Shown: positions 8,296 to 15,760 of the stretch, in pieces
Layout: every line of letters starts with the position of its first letter
How positions within the stretch are numbered: position 1 is the stretch's first letter
DNA from: Verrucomicrobiota bacterium
Lineage (GTDB): Bacteria > Verrucomicrobiota > Verrucomicrobiia > Limisphaerales > J093
DNA length: 34,407 bases
Direction: 5' to 3'
Assembly (NCBI GenBank): GCA_012517065.1
Contig: JAAYVR010000233.1
Coordinates: forward strand, 1-34,407
Notes under the pieces: generated by a model
Databases searched by the model: none
The model's input: the letters and a program-made list of their open reading frames with translations, nothing else
What the model was told of the DNA's origin: nothing
Position numbers and translations under genes: made by a program

Positions 8296-8625
8296 ATGTT
8301 TCGGTTCCTCGTTTGTGCCATCTGTGTTTTTCTCGCCGGGGCAGTGGCTGTGGCTGGCCAGGCTAAGAAGACCTCCGATACCAAGAAGAACCAGCCCAAG
8401 GCATCCGCGGTTCACAAGTCCAAGAAAACAGCCAAGACCACAAAGTCCGTCAAGGTCACCGGCTCAAATATCAGCTATCAGGTGAAAGAAGGGGCCGATA
8501 TGGCGGATGCGCCGCTTAACCTGACAGTGATCGACGTGAGCAAGGCCGAGAACCGCGGTTACAGTCGCGTGATGGATATCCTCCGCCGTGATCCGAGGGT
8601 TTATCCGTCATACCGCGGCTATTAA
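8296..8625 (+). CDS. Small secreted Lys-rich protein with TonB-box/plug-start motif
   Basis: A 109-residue protein: signal peptide at 1-23 (hydrophobic core CAICVFLAGAVAVAG), a Lys/Thr/Ser-rich linker at 24-51, then a C-terminal segment with KVTGSNI (53-59), LNLTVIDVSKAENRGYSRVMD (74-94) and a tyrosine-containing end. That C-terminal part matches, in the same order, the start of the receptor encoded just upstream (IIVTGSNI, then TVSVMDIAEPANVGRPALAD). It stops where a plug domain would normally continue. I chose ATG 8296 because GGAG lies 9 bases before it and the signal peptide starts there; ATG at 8260 or 8281 is also possible. It could be a real periplasmic partner or decoy for TonB, or the remnant of a second receptor gene. 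Function is not known. Confidence 0.65.
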   Translation: MFRFLVCAICVFLAGAVAVAGQAKKTSDTKKNQPKASAVHKSKKTAKTTKSVKVTGSNISYQVKEGADMADAPLNLTVIDVSKAENRGYSRVMDILRRDPRVYPSYRGY

Positions 8626-9053
8626 CTCAGCGCGGCGCAGCCGCAACCAAAGGCCCGGCCAGCACGGACTCAGCCATGCCTTCACTCCGGCGAAATCTCC
8701 GGGTTGTGCGGGGCGAATTCGTGGCCCTCGGCGAGCAACAAGTTGAGGTGGGTGAACGAATCTCTGCAAGACAAGAGCCCTCCACGACCGCAGAGTTCGT
8801 GATCCTTATGCAAGTTTTTTGACATAGTAGTACGGAAATCTCGTCGGCCGACTGACCAGACACACGGGTTTGTTTCTCGCGTACTTGGGTCTTTCGTGGT
8901 TGATTTTGCCCTATCCATTTGCGGTTGTGACCGCAGCAGGTGACAAAAGGTGGAAGGAGGTTAACCACGGAGAAAACAGAGAAGTTTGGCCCGATGGGAT
9001 GACTTGCATCGGCTGCGCAAATACTCGAAAGTGGCGGTGTTATAGTGCACCTG
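8626..9053. other. Gene-free stretch with remnants of ACCACGGAGA-type repeats
   Basis: No convincing gene on either strand. Near its start a GCGGCGCAGCCGCAACCAAAG segment resembles the core of repeat type A. At 8884-8908 lies CTTTCGTGGTTGATTTT and at 8961-8983 TTAACCACGGAGAAAACAG. Such pairs are, as I recall, common scars around GxxExxY-type genes in Planctomycetes and Verrucomicrobia. Here they face outward with 50 bp between them and no such gene. Confidence 0.4.
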
Positions 9054-10259
9054 ATGAAAACCAATGCTTTTTCTGCCGTTCTGCTGTCATTGGCGATTAT
9101 CGCATCGCCGGTTTTTGCCGGCGATCAACCGTCTCCAGTCCAATTGCCAAAAAGCCCCCCGCCCCCGGGCGTCGAGCTTGCCCAGACAATTTCAATGGTC
9201 ACCGGCGTGGCGATCTCACCGTTGCTTGGTGTAAGCGCGGTCGGGGCGTGGAAGTATTTCAAGACGCCAGCGGCCCGGCGTGCGGGCTTGCCGTGGTTTG
9301 CTCAGCCGTGGTTTTTTGTGCCAGCCTTGATCCTTGTGATGGCTGTTTTTTCGAAGGACTCTCTCGGGCCTGTGATACCTACGGCGCTAAAGAAGCCGTT
9401 TGATTTGGCTGAGTTGATCGAGAACAAACTCAGCGCCCTGGTTGCGGCGGGCGCGTTTCTGCCATTCATCGTTTCAGTATTCCCCAACGCCGCGGTTACG
9501 GATTCAACCGCTGGCGGGGCGCTTGTCTGGGCGGCGATAGACACGGCTCAACTGGGCAATTTGTTGCTTACACCGTTCGCAGTCGCCGCGTTCGCAATTG
9601 TCTGGCTCGCTTCACACGCAATCAACATTCTCATCTTGATCAGTCCGTTTGGGACCGTGGACGCCGCGCTCAAGGGATTCCGGTTGTTCATGCTTTCGAC
9701 CGTCGCAGTGACCTCGTTTGCAAACCCGTATGTGGGCGCAGCGTGGGCGCTGGTCATAATCTTGATCTGTTATCTGCTTGCGGGCTGGTCTTTTCGGATG
9801 CTGGTCTTCGGCACGGTGTTTTCGTGGGACCTCCTCACCGCCGGGCGCAAGCGGTTTGTGCCGGGCGTATCCGGCCTGAGCGCATTCACAAGCCGGAGGA
9901 TACAGAAGGTTCCAGTTCGTACTTACGGGCAGCTCGAGCTGGATGAGCAGGGCCGGCTGGTTTTCACTTACCGGCCATGGCTGGTGCTTCGCGCCAAAAC
10001 TGTTGTGTTGCCGACATCCGGTCTTGCCGTGGGGCGTGGGTTCCTCAACCCGTGCCTACTCGCTGTTCATCATGATTCCGCGCGCGCTTTGTTCGCATTC
10101 CCGCCCCGTTGCCGAACCCACGAGGAATCGCTGGCGCAGATTTGTGGCTGTTCCGAAGTGCGCGACGTTGGGCTGCGCGGTCTTTGGAGGTGGTTGCGGG
10201 AACTGTTCGGATTCCGTGGCAGTTCTCAACCTGAGGCCAACATTTTGGCCTCGGTTTGA
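9054..10259 (+). CDS. Polytopic membrane protein of unknown function
   Basis: A 401-residue protein I do not recognise. It begins with a signal-like helix (residues 1-22, ending VFAG), has a Pro-rich segment (PKSPPPPG), then about five to six further hydrophobic helices between residues 45 and 255 (among them PWFFVPALILVMAVF, ALVAAGAFLPFIVSVF, LLLTPFAVAAFAIVWLA and AAWALVIILICYLLAG). A soluble C-terminal region of about 140 residues, rich in Arg and Leu, includes TSRRIQKVPVRTYGQLELDEQGRL-like sequence and probably faces the cytoplasm. The start is set at ATG 9054; a GTG lies three codons upstream. There is no clear ribosome binding site and no operon partner. Transport or signalling roles are equally possible. 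Confidence 0.75.
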   Translation: MKTNAFSAVLLSLAIIASPVFAGDQPSPVQLPKSPPPPGVELAQTISMVTGVAISPLLGVSAVGAWKYFKTPAARRAGLPWFAQPWFFVPALILVMAVFSKDSLGPVIPTALKKPFDLAELIENKLSALVAAGAFLPFIVSVFPNAAVTDSTAGGALVWAAIDTAQLGNLLLTPFAVAAFAIVWLASHAINILILISPFGTVDAALKGFRLFMLSTVAVTSFANPYVGAAWALVIILICYLLAGWSFRMLVFGTVFSWDLLTAGRKRFVPGVSGLSAFTSRRIQKVPVRTYGQLELDEQGRLVFTYRPWLVLRAKTVVLPTSGLAVGRGFLNPCLLAVHHDSARALFAFPPRCRTHEESLAQICGCSEVRDVGLRGLWRWLRELFGFRGSSQPEANILASV

Positions 10260-10385
10260 GAATTGCACGGGCTTGGCTTCTGCGCTCGCGTCGCCTATTA
10301 TCTGCGCGCCGCTCCGGTCATAGGGGCCGGGGCAGCTAATGTTCGTTTGGGAATAGGGAATAGGGACACAAATTTGGGTAGCAGT

Positions 10386-11453
10386 ATGGGTGGTTTGAAT
10401 TTGGGTAAGGGAGGGTTTGCACAACACTGTTTCTGTCAAATAATCCCCAATTACATCCTTCGCGAGCTGGCAGCCCGCGGTCATAGCAAGCTCCGTGAAC
10501 ATGCTCTGCGCACGATCGAACAAAGCGAGCGCCTGCGCGGTCAGCGCGACATGTTGGCGTTCTTGGGCGCAATATCGGTCGCCACGCCACCCGGCGCAAA
10601 GCGCCGGACGATATACGACTGCCAGCACGAGACCAAATTGCCCGGCAAACTTGTCCGGGGCGAAGCCGACCCTGCAACAAATGACCGCGCAGCCGACGAA
10701 GCATACGACTATTCAGGCGCAACGTATGATTTCTTCAAATCGGTGTACGGTCGAAACTCGATCGATGACCGCGGCATGCGACTGGATTCATCGGTTCATT
10801 ATGGGGTCGGTTACGACAACGCGTTCTGGAATGGAATGCAGATGGTTTACGGTGACGGCGACGGCGAGATATTCCAAAGTTTCACGAGTGCCATCGAGGT
10901 GGTCGGCCACGAGCTGACCCATGGCATCATCCAGTGCGAGTCGGGTTTGATCTACTACGGCCAGGCCGGTGCACTCAATGAGTCGTTTGCCGACGTGTTC
11001 GGCGTGCTTGTTAAACAATGGCGACTGAAGCAAACAGCCGCCGAGGCCGATTGGCTCATAGGCGCCGACCTGTTCACTAGCAACGTAAAAGCTACTGCGC
11101 TTCGCTCGATGAAAGCCCCGGGCACGGCTTACGACGACCCCAATCTTGGCAAGGACCCACAGCCGGCTCACATGAATGACTATTACAAGGGAAAGGCTGA
11201 CAACGGCGGCGTGCACATCAATTCCGGGATTCCCAATCGCGCTTTTTACATCGCCGCAACCCAGATCGGCGGTTCCGCGTGGGACCCAGCAGGCCGCATT
11301 TGGTATGATGCCCTGTGCAACCGGCTGCGTCCAACGTCCGACTTCAAATCGGCCGCAAAAGCCACGATAGATTCTGCAGCCGCTCTTTGTGGCCCCGGTA
11401 GCAAAGAACAACAAGCTGTCCGGTCCGCATGGGAACAGGTCGGCGTGATTTGA
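10386..11453 (+). CDS. Protealysin-type M4 metalloprotease
   Basis: Thermolysin-family zinc endopeptidase of 355 residues (start at 10386). Residues about 15-30 carry CQIIPNYILRELA, matching the short protealysin propeptide with its conserved IIPPYML-like motif, so the enzyme should be made as a self-processing precursor without a signal peptide. The catalytic motif is HELTH (His175, Glu176, His179). The third zinc ligand is Glu199 in ALNESFAD, and the transition-state histidine is His277 in NGGVHINSGIPNRAFY. The C-terminal domain includes the usual AFY and WYDAL helices. The next gene encodes its likely inhibitor. The reading frame extends upstream to 10263 through repetitive G/A-rich sequence, so the start is uncertain; no clear ribosome binding site was seen. 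Family members act inside or outside cells; the natural substrate here is unknown. Confidence 0.92.
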   Translation: MGGLNLGKGGFAQHCFCQIIPNYILRELAARGHSKLREHALRTIEQSERLRGQRDMLAFLGAISVATPPGAKRRTIYDCQHETKLPGKLVRGEADPATNDRAADEAYDYSGATYDFFKSVYGRNSIDDRGMRLDSSVHYGVGYDNAFWNGMQMVYGDGDGEIFQSFTSAIEVVGHELTHGIIQCESGLIYYGQAGALNESFADVFGVLVKQWRLKQTAAEADWLIGADLFTSNVKATALRSMKAPGTAYDDPNLGKDPQPAHMNDYYKGKADNGGVHINSGIPNRAFYIAATQIGGSAWDPAGRIWYDALCNRLRPTSDFKSAAKATIDSAAALCGPGSKEQQAVRSAWEQVGVI

Positions 11454-11504
11454 ATTTGATATTCGCCATGGGGAGTTTTGGCGATACAGTACCGGCGTGG
11501 ATCG

Positions 11505-11810
11505 ATGCGCCTGACCTTGTCCAGAAGCGGTGGGTTCGCCGGCATTCGCCGGCCGCCGGTTACAGTTGACACTGGTGATCTCGCGCCAGATGAAGCAGCG
11601 CTTTTGGAAAAGCTGATGTCAGACGCCCGATTCCTCGACCTTGCCTCCCATGCGCCCACCCCGGGGCAAGCAGACAGGTTCGAATACACAATCGAAGCGG
11701 TCCCAGACAATGGTCTGCCATACACCGTCACAATAGGCGAAGCCGATGCACCGCCGCCGCTCATCGAGCTGGTGCGGAAAATCGAGCAGATCGCCAAACG
11801 AAAGAAATAA
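11505..11810 (+). CDS. Emfourin-type inhibitor of M4 protease
   Basis: A 101-residue protein starting 51 bp after the protease stop codon. It begins MRLTLSRSGGFAG, then a basic turn with two prolines, a helix of Leu/Ala-rich sequence (LAPDEAALLEKLMSD), a DRFEYTIEAV strand, a PYTVTIGEAD strand, and a C-terminal helix rich in Lys. An N-terminal SRSGGFAG, the middle helix and the paired strands are the layout of emfourin, the small inhibitor encoded next to protealysin genes. The adjacency supports a protease-inhibitor pair that protects the host cell. There is no signal peptide, in keeping with a cytoplasmic partner of an intracellular proenzyme. A TTG nine codons upstream is an alternative start. 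Confidence 0.8.
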   Translation: MRLTLSRSGGFAGIRRPPVTVDTGDLAPDEAALLEKLMSDARFLDLASHAPTPGQADRFEYTIEAVPDNGLPYTVTIGEADAPPPLIELVRKIEQIAKRKK

Positions 11811-11983
11811 ATCTTTGTTTTAACCCGAAAAACTTTTTCGAGTGCCGCTTCGGCTGTCTTGGCGTGGGCAGGCGGTGAGATTTCCGGGCTCGCAGTTACG
11901 GCCTTGGAATCTATAAGTATTTACTGTGGACCCGGCAAATCGCACACCGAAACGAATGCCCGCCATCCCCTTGAAGTAGCAAC

Positions 11984-12676
11984 TCAATCGGATGCCGCAA
12001 GGTCTCCAAGCAAAGAAAGCGGCTGGCTTAGTCGAATTGCAGCTCGCCGAATCGCCGCCGGCCTGTTGGCAGTGCGACCCAAATACGGGATTTCTAGAAC
12101 GAGCTTTGTGGGATCGGATTCCCTGAGAATTGCCGCGTTCGTTTCCACGGAGATATCCGGACGCCCAATGCTCATTAGCACGATAGCCATCGGCTCGAAG
12201 CCAACGCTGAGCAGCACCCGCTGTGTCAGGAAGAGATGGTTGAGCACGCCGAGCCGGTTTCGTGCGGTCACAATGACACGCATTGGCACGGCTCGCATCA
12301 GGTCCAGAAGATCGAAACCTTCCGCCAAAGGCGCGAGCAACCCGCCGCAACCCTCGACCAACAGCAAATCGCACTTCGCAGCAGCTTGTTCGACTCTTGC
12401 GGCAAGGTCGGTGAGCCGAACTGTTTTGCCCTCTGCCCGCGCTGCTACAATCGGGGCAACCGGGGTTTTGAAGAAAAAGGGATTTAGCAAGGTGCGAGGC
12501 AACTCGCCGTTTTGCAGGCGATCGAGAAGATCAGCGTCTGCGGTGTCGCCGGTTGCAAACGGTTTCATCGCGAGCACCCGGTGGCCGGCGTTGCGCAAAT
12601 GACAAAGAAGCAGCGCTGTCAACACGGTTTTGCCTGCGCCGGTGTCGGTCCCGGTTATTACAACTACTCTGCCCAT
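11984..12676 (-). CDS. bioD: ATP-dependent dethiobiotin synthetase BioD
   Basis: Forms the ureido ring of dethiobiotin from 7,8-diaminopelargonate, CO2 and ATP, the penultimate step of biotin synthesis, in the cytoplasm. With ATG 12676 the protein has 230 residues, the usual size. The P-loop GTDTGAGKT is at 9-17 (family form GTDTxxGKT), KPFATG follows near 40, and LLLVEGCGGLLAPL carries the conserved EGxGG motif near residue 105. The frame is open upstream to 12766, overlapping gspK, but that extension has no conserved sequence, so I rejected it. No other bio gene is in the window, so the pathway must be split. The gene converges on the emfourin gene; the 170-bp gap holds a weak AT-rich hairpin (CGAAAAACTTTTTCG at 11826-11840). 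Confidence 0.92.
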   Translation of the reverse strand: MGRVVVITGTDTGAGKTVLTALLLCHLRNAGHRVLAMKPFATGDTADADLLDRLQNGELPRTLLNPFFFKTPVAPIVAARAEGKTVRLTDLAARVEQAAAKCDLLLVEGCGGLLAPLAEGFDLLDLMRAVPMRVIVTARNRLGVLNHLFLTQRVLLSVGFEPMAIVLMSIGRPDISVETNAAILRESDPTKLVLEIPYLGRTANRPAAIRRAAIRLSQPLSLLGDLAASD

Positions 12677-12734
12677 TTGATCTGCAAGAAAGAAAGTCCG
12701 CTGAGTGTGCGGTTGGCGGATCGGCGCTGGTTTC

Positions 12735-14750
12735 TCAATACCAACTGAATTGCAACACGGGCACATCCCGTGGCGTGTTCCGCCGGACTATGGCGACAAA
12801 AGTGCGCCGCGTATTGCCTATTTGTGCGTCCACAGTGACCTCGAAAGTGTTGCTTTGCACCGAACAGATGATCCCGTAACGCGCCACCATTTCAGGGATT
12901 ATGCCCGGAACAACAGCCGGATTTAATCCGGCGACGTTCAGGAACGGCGTGTCATCTTCAGTCCCTTCTGCACCATCCGGCCCGGCCCTGGCGCGGATTA
13001 TGTTTTCAGCCACGTTCTGGTCTATGCCGGGCAAAAGCTGCAGAACATGAACCGGTGCAGTATTGATGTTGATCCGCCCGTTCGAGAGCGGAGTGAAGAA
13101 ATCCACAAGCCCAAATGGATAAGATTGTCCGGACGGTTCTGGGCCGGACCGGCTGCCTGACCGGAGCATATGAAACCTGTGGCCGTAAGCGCGCGGCCCC
13201 CAATAGATGTCTGGCGTGATTCCACGGATCAAGAGCAGCTCCGCTAGATCATCAATCGGCCCGTTCTTCGCAACGTAAGGCGGATTGAGGCCAAGATAAA
13301 AGTCGGACTCGGTTCCATTCAGGTGCGGTTTGTCATCAGGATCAATCCAATCGAATATTGAATCCTGGATTGTTTCGGCGTCGCCGGCTTCGACTCCCAT
13401 CAAAGTCAACGCGCGGTTGATAATGAGCCGCTTTTCGATCTCTGGTAACATGGAGTTCAGATTGAACTTGCGTTCCAGATCAACAATCTTCACTGAAAAC
13501 CGCCCGTCGCCGAGTTGGTTGTCCTCCAGCTTGATGTTCACAAGAGGCGAATTCGTTTCGTTCGGCCCACCGGGGCCGCCCGCCCATATCTGGTTCAGCG
13601 CCGTGTACGGGGAATTCATGGATTGCCCAAGTACGTACCGTGCAAGTTCGACCCCGGACCTGCCGAGCCATTCCAGTTCAGCCTCGTTTCCTGCGTTTGC
13701 AGCGAGGCGCGTTTCAACTTTCATGGCAAACGCGAAGCTCCCCGCAAGAATCCCGAGCACGACTATCACGATCAACACGATTATGATGGCGAATCCGCCG
13801 CGTTCCTCTCTTTGCGCGTGCCGCGTTCCACCGGCAGTTCGAAGCCGTGCGCGCGCGCCGCAGCCTCGATCAGGCCGGTTTCTCGGTTGAGGTTGTCTGG
13901 GAAATCCAGTCTGGCCCGGCGGCAACGCAACAGGCGGTTGTGTGCCGGGCTGGCCTTGCTGACCGGGCTGCGTCGTGCCGGGAGCGACCAACGGCGGTTG
14001 CACACCTCTGCCCAGCATAGTTTGGGAATCCAACGGCACTGCCGAACTCGGGATGCTGACTGTGCGCACCGTAAGCTGCGAAGGTTTGTCCGGCTTGTCA
14101 GGACGGCCAAATGCAAGCGCAAACCTGACCACTCGCGGCAATTGGTTCGTTTGTTTCCATTCCCTTGTCCATTCATATCCAGTGCCTTGCTGCCTGGCGA
14201 ACTCGACCATGAATGTGGCCACGTCGCGGGCTAGCACAATCGTGTGCTGGTCAGTGTCGGCAATGTTGGTTTGCAAAAGAGGCGCCTGATGGAGGATCAG
14301 TTGTTGCCCGCCCTGGCTGCTGTTCTCGACCGCGAATGTCACGCGCCGGACGACCTGGTCGCCGAAGCAGCCGCTGCCTGGAAAAGACGGCGGCAGGCGC
14401 GCCACGAAACTGAGCAGTGTGTGCTCGTCGCTGCTGTCAACAATGAAAGCGTATAAGCTCGGGTTGCTTGCGAACATAACCGCAGAAACCAGCGCGTCTT
14501 CGACTGTCCTTGCAGCGATTCGGCTCCGCTGCATGTCTGTTGCCGCGTCTATTCCTGCTTTGGACGCGCGAAGAATCGCCGAATAGGTCGAGTACACCGC
14601 CGCCAACACCATCGAGAATATCCCGATCGCAAGAAGCAATTCGATCATCGTGAAAGCGAAGACCGATCGCGGCCTGCGCGTGCCTGCCGAGGTGTCGGCG
14701 GCGAAACCGCCCGGGCCCGCGAAGCCCTGTGTTGTCGAGATCGGTTTCAC
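12735..14750 (-). CDS. Type II secretion minor pseudopilin fusion GspJ-GspK
   Basis: One 671-residue frame holding two minor pseudopilins. Residues 1-about 245 are GspJ: a prepilin signal with AFTMIELLL (cleavage before Phe33, Glu37 at +5), a hydrophobic helix and a pilin body. Residues about 250-318 form a Pro/Gln/Arg-rich linker. Residues 319-671 are GspK: ERGGF gives a second prepilin site (Gly319/Phe320) and helix, then the large GspK body with KFNLNSM, DWIDPDD and INTAPVHVL motifs. In the usual pseudopilus, J and K sit with H and I at the tip. The GTG start overlaps the gspI stop. Prepilin peptidase would have to act in the middle of the chain, so either the fusion is processed or the linker reflects a frame change (see findings). 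It ends 59 bp before the bioD start. Confidence 0.85.
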   Translation of the reverse strand: MKPISTTQGFAGPGGFAADTSAGTRRPRSVFAFTMIELLLAIGIFSMVLAAVYSTYSAILRASKAGIDAATDMQRSRIAARTVEDALVSAVMFASNPSLYAFIVDSSDEHTLLSFVARLPPSFPGSGCFGDQVVRRVTFAVENSSQGGQQLILHQAPLLQTNIADTDQHTIVLARDVATFMVEFARQQGTGYEWTREWKQTNQLPRVVRFALAFGRPDKPDKPSQLTVRTVSIPSSAVPLDSQTMLGRGVQPPLVAPGTTQPGQQGQPGTQPPVALPPGQTGFPRQPQPRNRPDRGCGARARLRTAGGTRHAQREERGGFAIIIVLIVIVVLGILAGSFAFAMKVETRLAANAGNEAELEWLGRSGVELARYVLGQSMNSPYTALNQIWAGGPGGPNETNSPLVNIKLEDNQLGDGRFSVKIVDLERKFNLNSMLPEIEKRLIINRALTLMGVEAGDAETIQDSIFDWIDPDDKPHLNGTESDFYLGLNPPYVAKNGPIDDLAELLLIRGITPDIYWGPRAYGHRFHMLRSGSRSGPEPSGQSYPFGLVDFFTPLSNGRININTAPVHVLQLLPGIDQNVAENIIRARAGPDGAEGTEDDTPFLNVAGLNPAVVPGIIPEMVARYGIICSVQSNTFEVTVDAQIGNTRRTFVAIVRRNTPRDVPVLQFSWY

Positions 14751-15157
14751 CTTGCAAACGCCGGATTTGGAGAATCCGGCCGATATAGCAGAATGCTGCC
14801 TTTGCGCTGCCGCACCAGCCCGGTGTCCGGCCAGTCCACCGCAATGTCCACTCTAAACAGACCGTTCGACGAGTACAACTGTGTCTCTGCTGTCCATGAA
14901 GCGCCGGGACGCAGATCGCCAAAATCCCCCATGGTTGCGCCTTCGGTGAGCCGATTTGTCATGCTCAACTCTGCTGCAACCGAGCTGAACTCGATTTCCC
15001 CAAGGCGCAAACCGCGAGCGATTCTGAGGTTCTGAGCCACCAGATCCAGAATGGCAAATACCGCCATGAAAAAAATCCCCATCGCAATGAGGACCTCCAG
15101 AAGCGTGAACGCCGCTTGCCAGGCATTGTCTTGTGGCCTCCTCGATTCGGTGTTCAT
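14747..15157 (-). CDS. gspI: Type II secretion minor pseudopilin GspI
   Basis: A 136-residue minor pseudopilin. After a short leader, AAFTLLEVLIAMGIFFMAVFAILDL (residues 15-39) contains the prepilin cleavage site (Ala before Phe), Glu at +5 and the N-terminal helix. The body is short and beta-rich, ending in an LLYRPDSP segment. In the type II secretion system GspI binds GspJ and GspK at the pseudopilus tip. The ATG overlaps the gspH stop (ATGA) and its own stop overlaps the gspJK GTG, so the genes are translationally coupled. The assignment as I rather than another minor pilin rests on gene order H-I-J-K and on length. Confidence 0.85.
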   Translation of the reverse strand: MNTESRRPQDNAWQAAFTLLEVLIAMGIFFMAVFAILDLVAQNLRIARGLRLGEIEFSSVAAELSMTNRLTEGATMGDFGDLRPGASWTAETQLYSSNGLFRVDIAVDWPDTGLVRQRKGSILLYRPDSPNPAFAR

Positions 15158-15753
15158 CTGATGACCTCGATAATGCTCCGCGCAGTTGTAACTTCGAGGG
15201 TAATGGTGCGTTCTTCGTTGTCCTCAGACAGCAGCGTCGCGCGGAATGCATCGCAGGTGCTGTTTGGGAAGAACCGCACCCGGGCTTCTTCGGTGTCCAT
15301 CATGTCCTGCAGGTTAACCACAAGACTCTTGAACGCAACCGTGGACGGCAATTTGAACACCACCGGCGCGACACCGATCGGCAACGGTGATCCGCTCGAT
15401 TGCCCTGCGGTTTCGCTTGATTCGGCCGGCCCGCCCACACCAGGCTCCGCCTGCTCTTCCGGCGCAGTTTCGCGGAAAAGTCTGACCTGCACCATGCCGT
15501 CAGCAGCCCGAATCGCGATTTCAGAAGGCTGCCCTTCCATGATCGCCATCATGCGGGCTCTGTTGCAGGCTTCTTCAAGATCGCTCATTGCCTGGCGCAA
15601 CGGGCTTTTTCGTACGGCATGCAAAAACGACGGCAGACTGATCGACACCACGATGCTCAGCAGAGCCACCACAACCATCAGTTCAAAGAGCGTAAATGCC
15701 CGCACATTCTTGCGCCAGCACCGCTGCAGTTCATAGTGACGAGAAACGGTCAT
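15154..15753 (-). CDS. gspH: Type II secretion minor pseudopilin GspH
   Basis: A 199-residue pseudopilin with RAFTLFELMVVVALLSIVVSI (residues 18-38): cleavage before Phe19, Glu23 at +5, then the hydrophobic helix. The body begins LRQAMSDLEEACNRARMMAIMEG, the typical GspH/FimT helix with ARMMA, and continues as beta strands with a Glu/Ser/Gly-rich loop near residues 95-120. It lies 7 bp after gspF and overlaps gspI. Its role is at the junction of the pseudopilus body and its tip. A general FimT-type pilin is the alternative; gene order favours GspH. Confidence 0.85.
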   Translation of the reverse strand: MTVSRHYELQRCWRKNVRAFTLFELMVVVALLSIVVSISLPSFLHAVRKSPLRQAMSDLEEACNRARMMAIMEGQPSEIAIRAADGMVQVRLFRETAPEEQAEPGVGGPAESSETAGQSSGSPLPIGVAPVVFKLPSTVAFKSLVVNLQDMMDTEEARVRFFPNSTCDAFRATLLSEDNEERTITLEVTTARSIIEVIR

Positions 15754-15760
15754 GAAACTT

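Noticed and set aside
8627-9064. 145-codon minus-strand frame between the mini-protein and the membrane protein
   Set aside because: It crosses repeat scars, has no homologous look, and its codon use differs from neighbouring genes.
11984-12766. Longer bioD start at 12766
   Set aside because: The extra 30 residues overlap gspK, are not part of BioD, and the P-loop lies at the usual distance from ATG 12676.
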